DNA from: Microbacterium salsuginis | GTDB lineage: Bacteria > Actinomycetota > Actinomycetes > Actinomycetales > Microbacteriaceae | Reading direction: 5' to 3' | NCBI RefSeq assembly: GCF_012524205.1 | Contig: NZ_JABACI010000001.1 | Span: 992,001-1,056,000, forward strand | Length of the DNA: 64,000 nt | Part shown: piece after piece, positions 8,252-16,851 of the stretch | Layout of the letters: every line of letters starts with the position of its first letter | Position numbering within the stretch: position 1 is the first letter of the stretch | Position numbers and translations under genes: made by a program | Notes under the pieces: generated by a model | What the model was told of the DNA's origin: nothing | The model's database searches: none | Seen by the model: the letters and a program-made list of their open reading frames with translations, nothing else

Positions 8252-9193
8252 ATGTCCACCGACACCCTGACCCCGTCGACTCGCGCCTCGAGCCCGCCCG
8301 GCACGCCCGCCATCAGGCGCCGTACGCCGCGTGCCCGGCGCGACGCCCTGCGCGGCTGGCTCTACGCCTCGCCGACCGCACTGTTCGTCGTGTTCGTGTT
8401 CCTCGTGCCCCTTGTGCTGGTGCTGCAGATGTCGGCGTCGGACTGGCCGCTGCTCGCGGGCAACCGTGGCTGGAACCTGCCGCAGAACTACGTCGACGCG
8501 GTGGATCACCGGCTGTTCTGGGACTCGATCTGGTTCACCCTGAAGTACACCGTCATCACGACCGTCCTGCTGATCGGCCTGGGCCTCGGACTCGCGCTCC
8601 TGGTGCAGGAGTCCACGCGCTGGAAATCGCTCCTGCGCACATCGTTCCTGGTGCCGAGCGCCCTCGGCCTGGCCTCGGCATCCCTCCTCTTCTACGTGCT
8701 GTACTCGCCGTACGCGGGCCCGTTCGCCGACCTCATGCAGGCGTGGGGGTTCACGTTCCTGGGCACGCCCGAGGGCGCACTGTGGTCCACGGTCTTCCTC
8801 ATCGTGTGGCGGTACGCCGGCTTCTACATGCTGCTCATGCTGGTCGGACTCCAGGCGATCCCCGACGACGTGTACGAGGCCGCCCGCATCGACGGCGCAT
8901 CGACGTGGCAGACGTTCCGCGGCATCACGGTGCCGCTGCTGCGTCCGACGTTCGCGCTCACGATCGTGCTGTGCGTCACGGGCTCGCTGCTCGCGTTCGA
9001 GCAGTTCTACATCCTCACCAAGGGAGGCCCCGACAACAGCACCATGACGATCGTGCAGCTGATCTACAACGTGGCCTTCCAAGGGCAGAACAATCTCGGC
9101 ATCGCCGCCGCGCTGTCGGTCATCGTGCTGCTCGCACTCATCGTCATCAACGTCTTCCAGCTGCGCGCCTTCCGCCGCGCCGACGAAGAGTGA
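8252..9193 (+). CDS. Sugar ABC transporter permease (MalF-like)
   Basis: A 313-residue membrane protein with about six transmembrane segments, the first at about residues 42-65 (SPTALFVVFVFLVPLVLVLQ). The binding-protein-dependent transport EAA loop is visible as DVYEAARIDGASTWQTFRGITVPLL, the contact site for the ATPase. GGAGA lies 5-9 bp upstream of the ATG. Partner of the next gene; together they form the channel for the sugar delivered by the lipoprotein at 6895. The gap to the next gene is 11 bp. Confidence 0.92.
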   Translation: MSTDTLTPSTRASSPPGTPAIRRRTPRARRDALRGWLYASPTALFVVFVFLVPLVLVLQMSASDWPLLAGNRGWNLPQNYVDAVDHRLFWDSIWFTLKYTVITTVLLIGLGLGLALLVQESTRWKSLLRTSFLVPSALGLASASLLFYVLYSPYAGPFADLMQAWGFTFLGTPEGALWSTVFLIVWRYAGFYMLLMLVGLQAIPDDVYEAARIDGASTWQTFRGITVPLLRPTFALTIVLCVTGSLLAFEQFYILTKGGPDNSTMTIVQLIYNVAFQGQNNLGIAAALSVIVLLALIVINVFQLRAFRRADEE

Positions 9194-9204
9194 AGGAGCC
9201 CGAC

Positions 9205-10098
9205 ATGACTGCACAGACCCTTCCGTCGGCCACGCGGCTCATCCAGACGCGCTCGCCACGTCAACGCGATCGACGTTCCGCCGCCCGCCTGGTGTTCGGC
9301 ATCCCGTACGCGGTCCTCACCACCGCGCTCGCGATCATGTTCCTCTACCCGCTCATCTGGACCGCCGTCTCGTCGGTGGCTCCTCGCGCCGGCACGAGCC
9401 AGCCGGAGGGCTGGGGACTGGGCAACTACGCCGCGCTCGCGAACTACCAGGCAGGCATCTGGGTCTATCTCGGCAACTCCACCTTCGTAGCCCTGCTGAC
9501 CGTGCTGCTCACTCTGATCGTCTCGACGCTCGGCGGCTACGCGTTCGCGCGCTTCTCGTTCCCGGGCAAGAACCTGCTGTTCCTGACCGTGCTGGCGATC
9601 CTCATGGTTCCGTACGCGACGCTGCTGATCCCGCTCTACGTCATCCTCAGCGCGGTCGGACTCAGCAACTCGCTCGTCGGCGTCGCGATCGTGCTGACGA
9701 TGTTCCAGCTGCCGTTCTCGATGTTCATGATGCGGATCTCGTTCGAGTCCGTCCCGCGGGAGCTCGACGAAGCCGCCATGGTCGACGGCGCGTCGACGTT
9801 CGGGGCGCTGCGACGCGTGCTGATCCCCGCGGTCAAGCCGGGGCTCATCACGGTCGGCATGTTCGCCTTCCTCGCGGCGTGGAACGACTTCATGGCGCCG
9901 CTCATCCTCATCACCGATACCAACCGGATGACGCTGCCGCTGGCCGTGTCGAACCTCCGGGTGCAGGTGCAGGGGGTGATCGACTACGGCGCGACCGAGG
10001 CGGGCGTGGTCGTGCTCGCGCTGCCCTGCATCCTGCTGTTCCTGGTGCTGCAGCGTCACTACGTCCGCGGATTCATGTCGGGAGCGTTCAAGGGATGA
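9205..10098 (+). CDS. Sugar ABC transporter permease (MalG-like)
   Basis: A 297-residue permease, second subunit of the importer. Six predicted membrane helices; the EAA loop is present as ELDEAAMVDGASTFGALRRVLIPAVKPGL. The C-terminal YVRGFMSGAFKG is the usual MalG-type ending. GAAGGAGC precedes the ATG. Its stop overlaps the region of the following GH127 ribosome site, so the two genes are tightly coupled. Confidence 0.92.
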   Translation: MTAQTLPSATRLIQTRSPRQRDRRSAARLVFGIPYAVLTTALAIMFLYPLIWTAVSSVAPRAGTSQPEGWGLGNYAALANYQAGIWVYLGNSTFVALLTVLLTLIVSTLGGYAFARFSFPGKNLLFLTVLAILMVPYATLLIPLYVILSAVGLSNSLVGVAIVLTMFQLPFSMFMMRISFESVPRELDEAAMVDGASTFGALRRVLIPAVKPGLITVGMFAFLAAWNDFMAPLILITDTNRMTLPLAVSNLRVQVQGVIDYGATEAGVVVLALPCILLFLVLQRHYVRGFMSGAFKG

Positions 10099-10100
10099 CC

Positions 10101-12035
10101 ATGCAGACCACCACCACCCAGCCCCAGTCGCCCGTCGCTCCCCCGCACGGCGCTCGCCGGCCGCTGGGCCAGGACGAGGTGCGCATCACGGGCGGCTTCT
10201 GGGGCGAGCGGCAGGGCGTCAACGGTCGCCGCACGCTCGCGCACATCGAGGCGAAGCTGGAGTCAGAGGGATGGCTGGGCAACTTCGACCTCGCGGCCGC
10301 GGGCTCCCTGCCCGATGGCCGGCGTGGTCGCGAGTTCGCCGACTCCGAGGTCTACAAATACCTCGAGGCCCTCGCGTGGGAGATCGGCCGCACCGGCGAC
10401 CCCGCACTCGACCAGCGCTTCCGGGCGGTGGTGTCGCGCGTCGCGGCGGCGCAGGAGCCGGACGGCTACCTCAACACGATGTTCGGCCGGCCGGGTCAAG
10501 GCGCACGCTGGTCGGCCCTGCAATGGGGCCACGAGCTGTACTGCCTCGGACACCTCTTCCAGGCCGCCGTCGCCCGAGCCCGGACCCGACCGGATGCCGA
10601 TGACGGGCTGCTCTCGATCGCACGACGCGCCGCGGACCTCGTGTGCCGGGAGTTCGGGCCCGACGGCAGAGAAGGCATCTGCGGTCACGCCGAGGTCGAA
10701 GTGGGCCTCGCCGAGCTCTCCCGCGTCACCGGCGAGCGCCGTTATCTCGAGCAGGCCCAGGCGTTCATCGAGCGCCACGGCCACGGAACCCTCGGCGACA
10801 TCGAGTGGGGTCGCAGCTACTTCCAGGATGACGTGCCGGTGCGCGACGCCGAGGTGCTGCGCGGGCACGCCGTCCGCGCGAACTACCTGGCCGCCGGAGC
10901 CGCCGACGTCGCCGTCGACACCGCCGACGACGGGCTGCTGACGTCCCTGCGGAGTCAGTGGGACCGCACCGTGGCCAGGCGCACCTACATCACGGGCGGC
11001 CAGGGCTCGCACCACCAGGACGAGGCCTTCGGCGAGGACTGGGAGCTGCCTGCGGACCGGGCCTACTCCGAGACCTGCGCCGGCGTGGGCTCGATCATGT
11101 TCTCGTGGCGCCTCCTTCTCGCGGACGGCGACGCCCGCTATGCCGACCTCATCGAGCGCACCCTCTACAACGTGATCGCCACCTCGCCGGCTCCGGACGG
11201 GTGCTCGTTCTACTACGCCAACACGCTGCACCAGCGCGTCCCCGGTATCCCCGCCGACCCCGACGCGGTGTCACCCCGCGCCTCGTCGTCGATGCGCGCC
11301 CCCTGGTTCGAGGTCTCGTGCTGCCCGCCGAACGTCGCCCGCACACTGGCGAGCCTGGACGCGTACGTCGCGACGGCCGATGCCGACGGCATCCAGCTGC
11401 ATCAGTACGCTCCATCCGCGATCCGCACGACGCTCGCCGACGGACGCACGGTCGCTCTGGATGTGGAGACCGACTACCCGGCGAGCGGCACGATCCGCGT
11501 GATCCATCGGACGGATGCCGGCGGCCACGCGCCGTGGACACTGTCGCTGCGTGTGCCGTCCTGGGCTTCGGGCGCTCGACTGCGCGTGAACACGGCGGAC
11601 GGCACGGAAGAACGTGAGGTGGAGCCGGGCGTGGCCGAGGTGCGCCGGGCGTTCCGGCCCGGCGACGTCGTCGAGCTGGAACTGCCCATGGCGCCGCGGC
11701 TGACCGCGCCGGATGCGCGCATCGACGCGGTCCGCGGCTGCTTCGCGGTCGAGCGCGGGCCCGAGGTGCTGGCGCTCGAGTCGGTCGATCTCTCACCCGC
11801 GGGCGTCGACGATGTCGGGCTGGTGGCGCTCGCGACCGGCGCGGAGCCCGTCGAGCGCGACGGCCGGGTATGGATCGATGTGGTCCGCCTTCCCGAGGGC
11901 GACACCGCGTGGCCCTACCGCGACGCGGCCGGTCGACCCGTCCCGTCGGACGGCGCGCCGGTGCCCCTGGTGGCGTACCACGAATGGGCCGAGCGCGGCC
12001 CCTCGACGATGCGGGTCTGGATCCCCGTGGCCTGA
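10101..12035 (+). CDS. GH127 beta-L-arabinofuranosidase
   Basis: A 644-residue protein of glycoside hydrolase family 127 (DUF1680), which removes beta-L-arabinofuranose from plant hydroxyproline-linked glycans and related chains. The zinc/catalytic set known from HypBA1 is visible: ETC at E324/C326 and the SCCPPN motif with C407/C408, one of the cysteines being the nucleophile in that family. No signal peptide, so it should act in the cytoplasm on imported oligosaccharide. The ATG at 10101 is preferred over 10095 because AAGGG sits 6 nt before it. Last gene of the ABC operon, which defines the likely cargo. Confidence 0.93.
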   Translation: MQTTTTQPQSPVAPPHGARRPLGQDEVRITGGFWGERQGVNGRRTLAHIEAKLESEGWLGNFDLAAAGSLPDGRRGREFADSEVYKYLEALAWEIGRTGDPALDQRFRAVVSRVAAAQEPDGYLNTMFGRPGQGARWSALQWGHELYCLGHLFQAAVARARTRPDADDGLLSIARRAADLVCREFGPDGREGICGHAEVEVGLAELSRVTGERRYLEQAQAFIERHGHGTLGDIEWGRSYFQDDVPVRDAEVLRGHAVRANYLAAGAADVAVDTADDGLLTSLRSQWDRTVARRTYITGGQGSHHQDEAFGEDWELPADRAYSETCAGVGSIMFSWRLLLADGDARYADLIERTLYNVIATSPAPDGCSFYYANTLHQRVPGIPADPDAVSPRASSSMRAPWFEVSCCPPNVARTLASLDAYVATADADGIQLHQYAPSAIRTTLADGRTVALDVETDYPASGTIRVIHRTDAGGHAPWTLSLRVPSWASGARLRVNTADGTEEREVEPGVAEVRRAFRPGDVVELELPMAPRLTAPDARIDAVRGCFAVERGPEVLALESVDLSPAGVDDVGLVALATGAEPVERDGRVWIDVVRLPEGDTAWPYRDAAGRPVPSDGAPVPLVAYHEWAERGPSTMRVWIPVA

Positions 12036-12088
12036 CGGCGGCATCAGGACGAGGCGGGGGCGTCCGGGCTTCGCCCAGGCTCCTTCGG

Positions 12089-12203
12089 TAGACTGCCGGT
12101 GCCCATCCTCGATGTGCATCTACCTGTCTGCGCGCGTTCCCGCCCGGACAAGGCGGCACGAGCACCCCCGCCACCGGCGGCAGAAAGCGCCCGCAGATGC
12201 ACA
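12089..12203 (+). promoter_or_regulatory. Promoter and structured leader of the MFS gene
   Basis: A -10-like TAGACT (12089-12094) would give a ~100-nt leader. TGTGCATCT (12113-12121) is the exact reverse complement of AGATGCACA (12195-12203), which spans the ATG at 12197, so the start codon could be sequestered. The leader also carries GC-rich stem potential around 12155-12180. No known riboswitch was recognised. The interval 12036-12088 contains only a short GGGC-TTC-GCCC hairpin. Confidence 0.35.
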
Positions 12204-13435
12204 CCACCACACTCACCGCGCCCCCGGCGACACGGCGCCCGAGCCTCATCCGCGAGGCCGGCTTCGCTTACTTCCCGATCGCGCTGGTGGCACGTCTGCC
12301 GTTCGCGATGATGGTGGTCGGCATCCTGACCCTCGTCGTCTCGGCGCGCGGCTCACTGGCCCTCGGAGGCCTGACCAGCGCGATGACCGGGCTCGGCACG
12401 GCGCTCATCGGCCCGCTCCTCGGTGCCGCCGCCGATCGGTTCGGGCAGCGTCGGGTGCTGCTGGTCGCCGGCACGGTGAACAGCCTGCTGCTCGCGGTGA
12501 TGGCGTGGCTGGCTTTCGCACCGGTGGCGGATGCTGCGCTCCTGGTGGTCGCATTCTTCATCGGCGCCTCGATGCCGCAGGTCGCCCCGCTCTCGCGCAG
12601 TCGCCTCGTCGGGATCATCGGCCGCGCGTATCCGAAGGATCGCCGGACGTCGGTCGTGAACGGCGCGATGGCGTACGAATCGGCCGCTGACGAGATCGTG
12701 TTCGTGTTCGGTCCCGTGATCGTCGGCCTGCTGGCCACGACGCTGAGCCCCGTCGCGCCCGTCATCGGGGCAGCGGTGCTCGCGCTGGTCTTCGTCAGCG
12801 CGTTCGCGCTGCATCCCACCGCGGCGACCGCGGTCACCTCCCGCGGCGAGCGCCCCGACCAGGCACCGGCGCGCGAGCTCTTCCGGCTGCGGGTGCTCGC
12901 ACCGGTCGCCGGCGCCCTCGGTATGGGACTGTTCTTCGGCGCGATGCTCACGTCTCTCACGGCCTTCATGGCCGAGCGTGGCGTGCCCGAGCAGGCAGGC
13001 CTGGTCTACGGAGCCATGGGCGTCGGCTCGGCGGCCCTCGCGCTCGGCGTGGCGCTCTTCCCGGCGCGCTTCACACTGTCGGCGCGCTGGCTGACCTTCG
13101 CGGGCGTCCTCGTCGCCGGATCGGTGGCGCTGCCGTTCGTCGGCACCGTAGGCGGCATGACCCTGTGCCTGCTCGTCATCGGCATCGGCATCGGTCCGAC
13201 CCTGGTGACGCAGTACAGTCTCGCAGCGGGTCACAGCCCGCACGGCCGCTCGGCGACCGTCATGACGATGCTCGGCTCGGCGGTCGTGGTCGGCCAGTCC
13301 GCGGCATCCGCCATCACCGGGCTCGTGGCGGACTCGGCCGGCGCCGCCACGGCGCTGGTGGCCCCGCTCGTCGCGGCATTCGTCGTGCTCGCCGCGGGCG
13401 TGGCGAACGCGGCCGCGGCGCGCTCGCCCCGCTGA
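12197..13435 (+). CDS. MFS transporter
   Basis: A 412-residue integral membrane protein with about 12 hydrophobic segments. The cytoplasmic loop between helices 2 and 3 reads GAAADRFGQRRVLL, the standard major facilitator motif. The protein resembles actinobacterial MFS efflux proteins annotated as drug or metabolite exporters. The start has only a poor ribosome site and may be masked by pairing with the leader. It stands alone after the GH127 operon and converges on a LacI gene across a pair of palindromic repeats. Substrate unknown. Confidence 0.85.
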   Translation: MHTTTLTAPPATRRPSLIREAGFAYFPIALVARLPFAMMVVGILTLVVSARGSLALGGLTSAMTGLGTALIGPLLGAAADRFGQRRVLLVAGTVNSLLLAVMAWLAFAPVADAALLVVAFFIGASMPQVAPLSRSRLVGIIGRAYPKDRRTSVVNGAMAYESAADEIVFVFGPVIVGLLATTLSPVAPVIGAAVLALVFVSAFALHPTAATAVTSRGERPDQAPARELFRLRVLAPVAGALGMGLFFGAMLTSLTAFMAERGVPEQAGLVYGAMGVGSAALALGVALFPARFTLSARWLTFAGVLVAGSVALPFVGTVGGMTLCLLVIGIGIGPTLVTQYSLAAGHSPHGRSATVMTMLGSAVVVGQSAASAITGLVADSAGAATALVAPLVAAFVVLAAGVANAAAARSPR

Positions 13436-13466
13436 CGCCCCGCCCCGCCTCGCCTCATCCGGTGCG

Positions 13467-13528
13467 CGTTCGGGGGGCACAACACGCGGCAAACCCGCAT
13501 GCGACCCCGCAGTTCCTGCCACCCGAAC
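13467..13528. repeat. Nested palindromic element, copy 1
   Basis: A ~61-bp unit with outer arms GTTCGGG...CCCGAAC and an inner stem CACGCGG / CCGCATG (one mismatch) around a CAAAC loop. A second copy begins 84 bp downstream in the same orientation. Between the copies lies a short C-rich spacer. No coding potential or known element recognised. Confidence 0.7.
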
Positions 13529-13550
13529 ACTCCCACCCAGACCCCGCTAA

Positions 13551-13611
13551 CGTTCGGGGGTCACAACACGCGGCAAACCCGCGTGCAACCCGCAGTTCCT
13601 GCCGCCCGAAC
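13551..13611. repeat. Nested palindromic element, copy 2
   Basis: Second copy of the 13467 element, differing at a few positions. Its inner stem is perfect (CACGCGG / CCGCGTG). It ends 25 bp before the stop of the LacI gene, so the pair separates two convergent genes and could terminate both transcripts. Mobile or REP-like origin is possible. Confidence 0.7.
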
Positions 13612-13635
13612 ATCGGCCCCCGGGTCAGGCGGTAG

Positions 13636-14655
13636 TCAGACCGACCGGGTGCTCGCCCGCACGACGAGCCGCGGCACCCGGGTCGGCGGCGGCGCCGTGG
13701 ACTCCTCGTCCTGCAGCTGGGTGAGGACGGCGGCCATGGCGTCGCGGCCGAGACCCACGAAGTCCTGCCGCACGGTCGTGAGCGGCGGGGAGAAGTGCGC
13801 GGCCTCGGGGATGTCGTCGAAGCCGACCACGCTCACGTCGCCGGGCACACGCAGGCCGGCGTCGGCGAGCGCGTGCAGCAGCCCGAGCGCCATCTGATCG
13901 TTGCCGGCGAACACGGCGCGCGGCGCCCGCCCGCTCGCGACCAGCTCCGTGCCGATTCGGTACGCCGACTCCGGCGACCAGTCCCCCCGCATCGGCTCCT
14001 CGCCCGCGATGCCGGCCTCGGCCAGGCGGTCACGCCAGCCGCTCAGTCGCTCCTCTGCGTCCATCGACCCGTGTGGGCCCGCGATGTGCACGATCTCGCG
14101 ATGGCCGAGTTCGAGCAGATGCGAGACGGCGGTGCGCGCTCCCTGGCGCTGGTCGAGGGCGACCCGGATGCCGCGCCCCCGCGTCTCGGATGCGATCGCC
14201 ACGAGCGGCACGCCCAGCTCCCATCCGTCGAATGCGTCGAGCGCGGCCCGTTCGGCCGCGAGCAGCACGATCGCCTCGACGTTCTGGCGGATGAGCATCT
14301 CGGTCGCCGACCGGAGGGTCGCCCGTTCCGCATCGGCGGGATTGGTCGCGATCACGGCGTACCCCGCGTCGCGCGCCGATTCGTTGAAGTTGAGCACGAT
14401 GCTCGAGGGGCCGTAGTCGGGCAGGCCGGTCGCGACCAGGCCGATCGTCCGCGACCGGCGGGTGACCAGCGCTCGCGCTGCCTGCGAAGGCACGTAGCGG
14501 AGCTGCTTGATCGCCTCTTCGACGCGTTCGCGCGTCGCCGGTCGTACGTTGGGCAGGTCGTTCAGCACGCGCGACACCGTCTGATGCGACACACCGGCCA
14601 GGCGCGCGACGTCGAAGATCGTCGCGACGCGGTTCCGGTCGCCGTTCACGCTCAC
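13636..14655 (-). CDS. LacI-family regulator (galactofuranose-importer locus)
   Basis: A 339-residue LacI/GalR regulator: IFDVARLAGVSHQTVSRVLN helix-turn-helix, hinge region SQAARALVTRRSRTIGLV, and effector domain with FAGNDQMALGLLHALADAG and VSVVGFDDIPEA. Start uncertain: GTG at 14655 or 14649, with GAGGGGAG rather far upstream; both leave the DNA-binding domain intact. It lies 118 bp downstream of, and codirectional with, the ytfQRT-yjfF-like operon. Three LacI-type operators occur at the start of that operon (19592-19673), so it is the probable repressor. A GATAAT box at 14701-14706 (minus strand) could give it its own promoter. Confidence 0.88.
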   Translation of the reverse strand: MSVNGDRNRVATIFDVARLAGVSHQTVSRVLNDLPNVRPATRERVEEAIKQLRYVPSQAARALVTRRSRTIGLVATGLPDYGPSSIVLNFNESARDAGYAVIATNPADAERATLRSATEMLIRQNVEAIVLLAAERAALDAFDGWELGVPLVAIASETRGRGIRVALDQRQGARTAVSHLLELGHREIVHIAGPHGSMDAEERLSGWRDRLAEAGIAGEEPMRGDWSPESAYRIGTELVASGRAPRAVFAGNDQMALGLLHALADAGLRVPGDVSVVGFDDIPEAAHFSPPLTTVRQDFVGLGRDAMAAVLTQLQDEESTAPPPTRVPRLVVRASTRSV

Positions 14656-14773
14656 GTGCTGGGCCCGCTCCCCTCGGGACCGCCAGACGCCCCGCCCCCC
14701 ATTATCGCGGTCGAGGGATGCCGCGCCGTGACGCGGACGCCGTTTCGGCGCGCTCTGCTCACGCCCGGCGTCG

Positions 14774-15808
14774 TCATCGTCGACGCGCCGTGAGCACGCG
14801 CTGCAGCACGATGAACACCAGCAGGAGGACGCCGATGAAGATCTTCGTCCACCACGACGACAGGGTGCCCTCGAAGGTGATGATCGTCTGGATGATGCCC
14901 AGCACCAGCACGCCCAGCACCGAGCCGAGCACGAACCCGTAGCCGCCCGCCAGCAGAGTGCCGCCGATGACGACCGCCGCGATCGCATCGAGCTCGGTGC
15001 CGATCGCGGTGAGCGGATACCCCGAGAGCGTGTAGAACGTGAACAGCACGCCGGCCAGACCCGAGCAGAACCCGCTCACCACGTAGACCAGCACCTTGGT
15101 GCGCGCCACCGGGAGGCCCATCAGCATGCCGCTGTGCTCTCCGCCGCCGATGGCGTACACCGTGCGGCCGAAGCGAGTCCGGTGCAGGACCCACACCGCG
15201 ACGGCGACGACCACGACGGCGATCACGACGCTCCAGGTGATCGACATGCCCCCGCCGAGCGGGATGCGTCCGACGGCGAGCGCGATGAACGATGGGTCGG
15301 TGATCGAGATCGAGCTCTGGCTGATGACGTAGCAGAGACCCCGCGCAAGGAACATCGCGGCAAGCGTCGCGATGAACGGCTGCACCTTGAAGTAGTGGAT
15401 CATGAGGCCCACCAGCAGCCCCAGCACGCTCGTGGCGACCAGGATGAGCGGGATCACCAGGGCAGGCGGCATCCCGGTCTGCAGCAGGCTCGCCGCGATC
15501 ATCGTCGACAGCGCCACGACCGCCCCGACCGACAGGTCGATGCCGCCGGTGAGGATCACGAAGGTCATGCCGACGGCGAGCACGATGAGGTAGGCGTTGT
15601 CGACGAACAGGTTGAGCAGCACCTGACCGCTCAGGAAGCCGGAATACCGGATGCCACCGGCGACGAACACCGCGACGAACAGCAAGGCGGTCACAAGGAC
15701 AGGGCCGTACTTGGGGCTCGTGAACGCGTCGCGGATGCGGGCGGCGGCGCTCGGCTTCGCGGCGACGCGAAGCGCGGGCGGCGCGGGCGTGGGAGTGAGA
15801 GTCGTCAT
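14774..15808 (-). CDS. yjfF: Galactofuranose-type ABC importer permease (YjfF-like)
   Basis: A 344-residue RbsC-type permease with about nine hydrophobic segments. ILTGGIDLSVGAVVALS is the characteristic family signature, and the order of genes (binding protein, ATPase, two permeases) matches E. coli ytfQ-ytfR-ytfT-yjfF. The start at 15808 overlaps the stop of the other permease (ATGA), so translation is coupled. It should form the membrane channel with YtfT. Assignment to galactofuranose rather than another pentose or hexose rests on overall resemblance and gene order. Confidence 0.85.
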   Translation of the reverse strand: MTTLTPTPAPPALRVAAKPSAAARIRDAFTSPKYGPVLVTALLFVAVFVAGGIRYSGFLSGQVLLNLFVDNAYLIVLAVGMTFVILTGGIDLSVGAVVALSTMIAASLLQTGMPPALVIPLILVATSVLGLLVGLMIHYFKVQPFIATLAAMFLARGLCYVISQSSISITDPSFIALAVGRIPLGGGMSITWSVVIAVVVVAVAVWVLHRTRFGRTVYAIGGGEHSGMLMGLPVARTKVLVYVVSGFCSGLAGVLFTFYTLSGYPLTAIGTELDAIAAVVIGGTLLAGGYGFVLGSVLGVLVLGIIQTIITFEGTLSSWWTKIFIGVLLLVFIVLQRVLTARRR

Positions 15809-16851
15809 GCGGATGCCACGCCCTTTCCTGCGCGCACGGCGAGGTTTCGCCGGAACGATGCGAGCGCCTCGTTGGTCGTGGGCGATTGCAGCAGGCACAC
15901 GATGGTGACGACGGCGGCTTTGAAGACCATGGTCGCGATCGGTGGGATGCCGACGGTGTAGACCGTGGTCACGAGGGTCTGGATCACCAGCGCGCCGACC
16001 AGGGTGCCCGCGAGCGAGTACCGTCCGCCGGCGAGCGAGGTTCCCCCGATCACGACCGCGAGGATCGCGTCGAGCTCGATGAACAGCGCCGCATTGTTGG
16101 CGTCGGCCGCCATGGTGTTGGCGGTGAGGATGAGGCCCGCGACGGCGGCGCACACGGCCGAGAACGTGTAGACCGCGAACAGCAGTCCACGTGCCCGGAT
16201 GCCGGCCTGGCGCGAAGCCTCGGGGTTGATGCCGACCGATTCGATCATGATGCCCAGCGCCGTGCGCCGGGTCAGTGTCGCGGCGACGATGAAGACGAAC
16301 GCGGCGATGTACACCGCGATGGGAATGCCCAGGAAGAAGCCCGAGCCGAGGGCCTTGAACGGCGGACTCGTCACCGTGAGGATCTGCCCCTCGGTGATCA
16401 GCATCGCCACGCCGCGTCCGGCGGTCATGAGGATGAGCGTGGCGATGATGGGCTGGATGCCGATCACCGCGACGAGGAATCCGTTCCAGACTCCCAGGAC
16501 GAGCGAGATGAGGAGGGCGACCACGATCGCCGTCGCGACCGTCGCCGGGTGCTCGGGCTGCGGCGAGCCCAGCAGGATGCTGCACGCCACCGCTCCCGAG
16601 ATGGCGGCGATGGAGCCGACCGACAGATCGATGCCGCGCGTGGCGATCACCAGCGTCATGCCGATCGCGACGATGAGCGTGGGCGCCCCGTTGCGGAGGA
16701 TGTCGATCAGGCTGCCGTAGAGGTTGCCGTCGCGCAGGGTGATCGCGAAGAACCCGGGCACGGCGATCACGTTGATCAGCAGCAGCACCGCGAGCATCAC
16801 GATCGGCCAGAAGAGCCGGCTGGCGGCGAAGCGGGCGAGGAGGGCGGTCAT
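15805..16851 (-). CDS. ytfT: Galactofuranose-type ABC importer permease (YtfT-like)
   Basis: A 348-residue RbsC-type permease. The signature ATRGIDLSVGSIAAISGAV is clear, and ESVGINPEASRQAGIRARGL corresponds to the conserved cytoplasmic loop that contacts the ATPase. The start overlaps the ATPase stop by 4 bp and its stop overlaps the next start, so the three genes are translated as a coupled set. Partner of the YjfF-like permease. Confidence 0.87.
   Translation of the reverse strand: MTALLARFAASRLFWPIVMLAVLLLINVIAVPGFFAITLRDGNLYGSLIDILRNGAPTLIVAIGMTLVIATRGIDLSVGSIAAISGAVACSILLGSPQPEHPATVATAIVVALLISLVLGVWNGFLVAVIGIQPIIATLILMTAGRGVAMLITEGQILTVTSPPFKALGSGFFLGIPIAVYIAAFVFIVAATLTRRTALGIMIESVGINPEASRQAGIRARGLLFAVYTFSAVCAAVAGLILTANTMAADANNAALFIELDAILAVVIGGTSLAGGRYSLAGTLVGALVIQTLVTTVYTVGIPPIATMVFKAAVVTIVCLLQSPTTNEALASFRRNLAVRAGKGVASA

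Noticed and set aside
8174..9214. 346-codon antisense frame over the first permease
   Set aside because: Composition (His/Arg/Glu-rich, no motifs) is that of a complement-strand shadow of a membrane protein gene.
12089..12203. Known riboswitch class in the MFS leader
   Set aside because: No conserved core of a class I know (for example guanidine or Mn2+ types) could be identified; only base-pairing potential is reported.
13467..13611. Possible two-unit CRISPR array
   Set aside because: Units are internally palindromic with an ~22-bp degenerate spacer, only two copies exist, and no cas genes are near.
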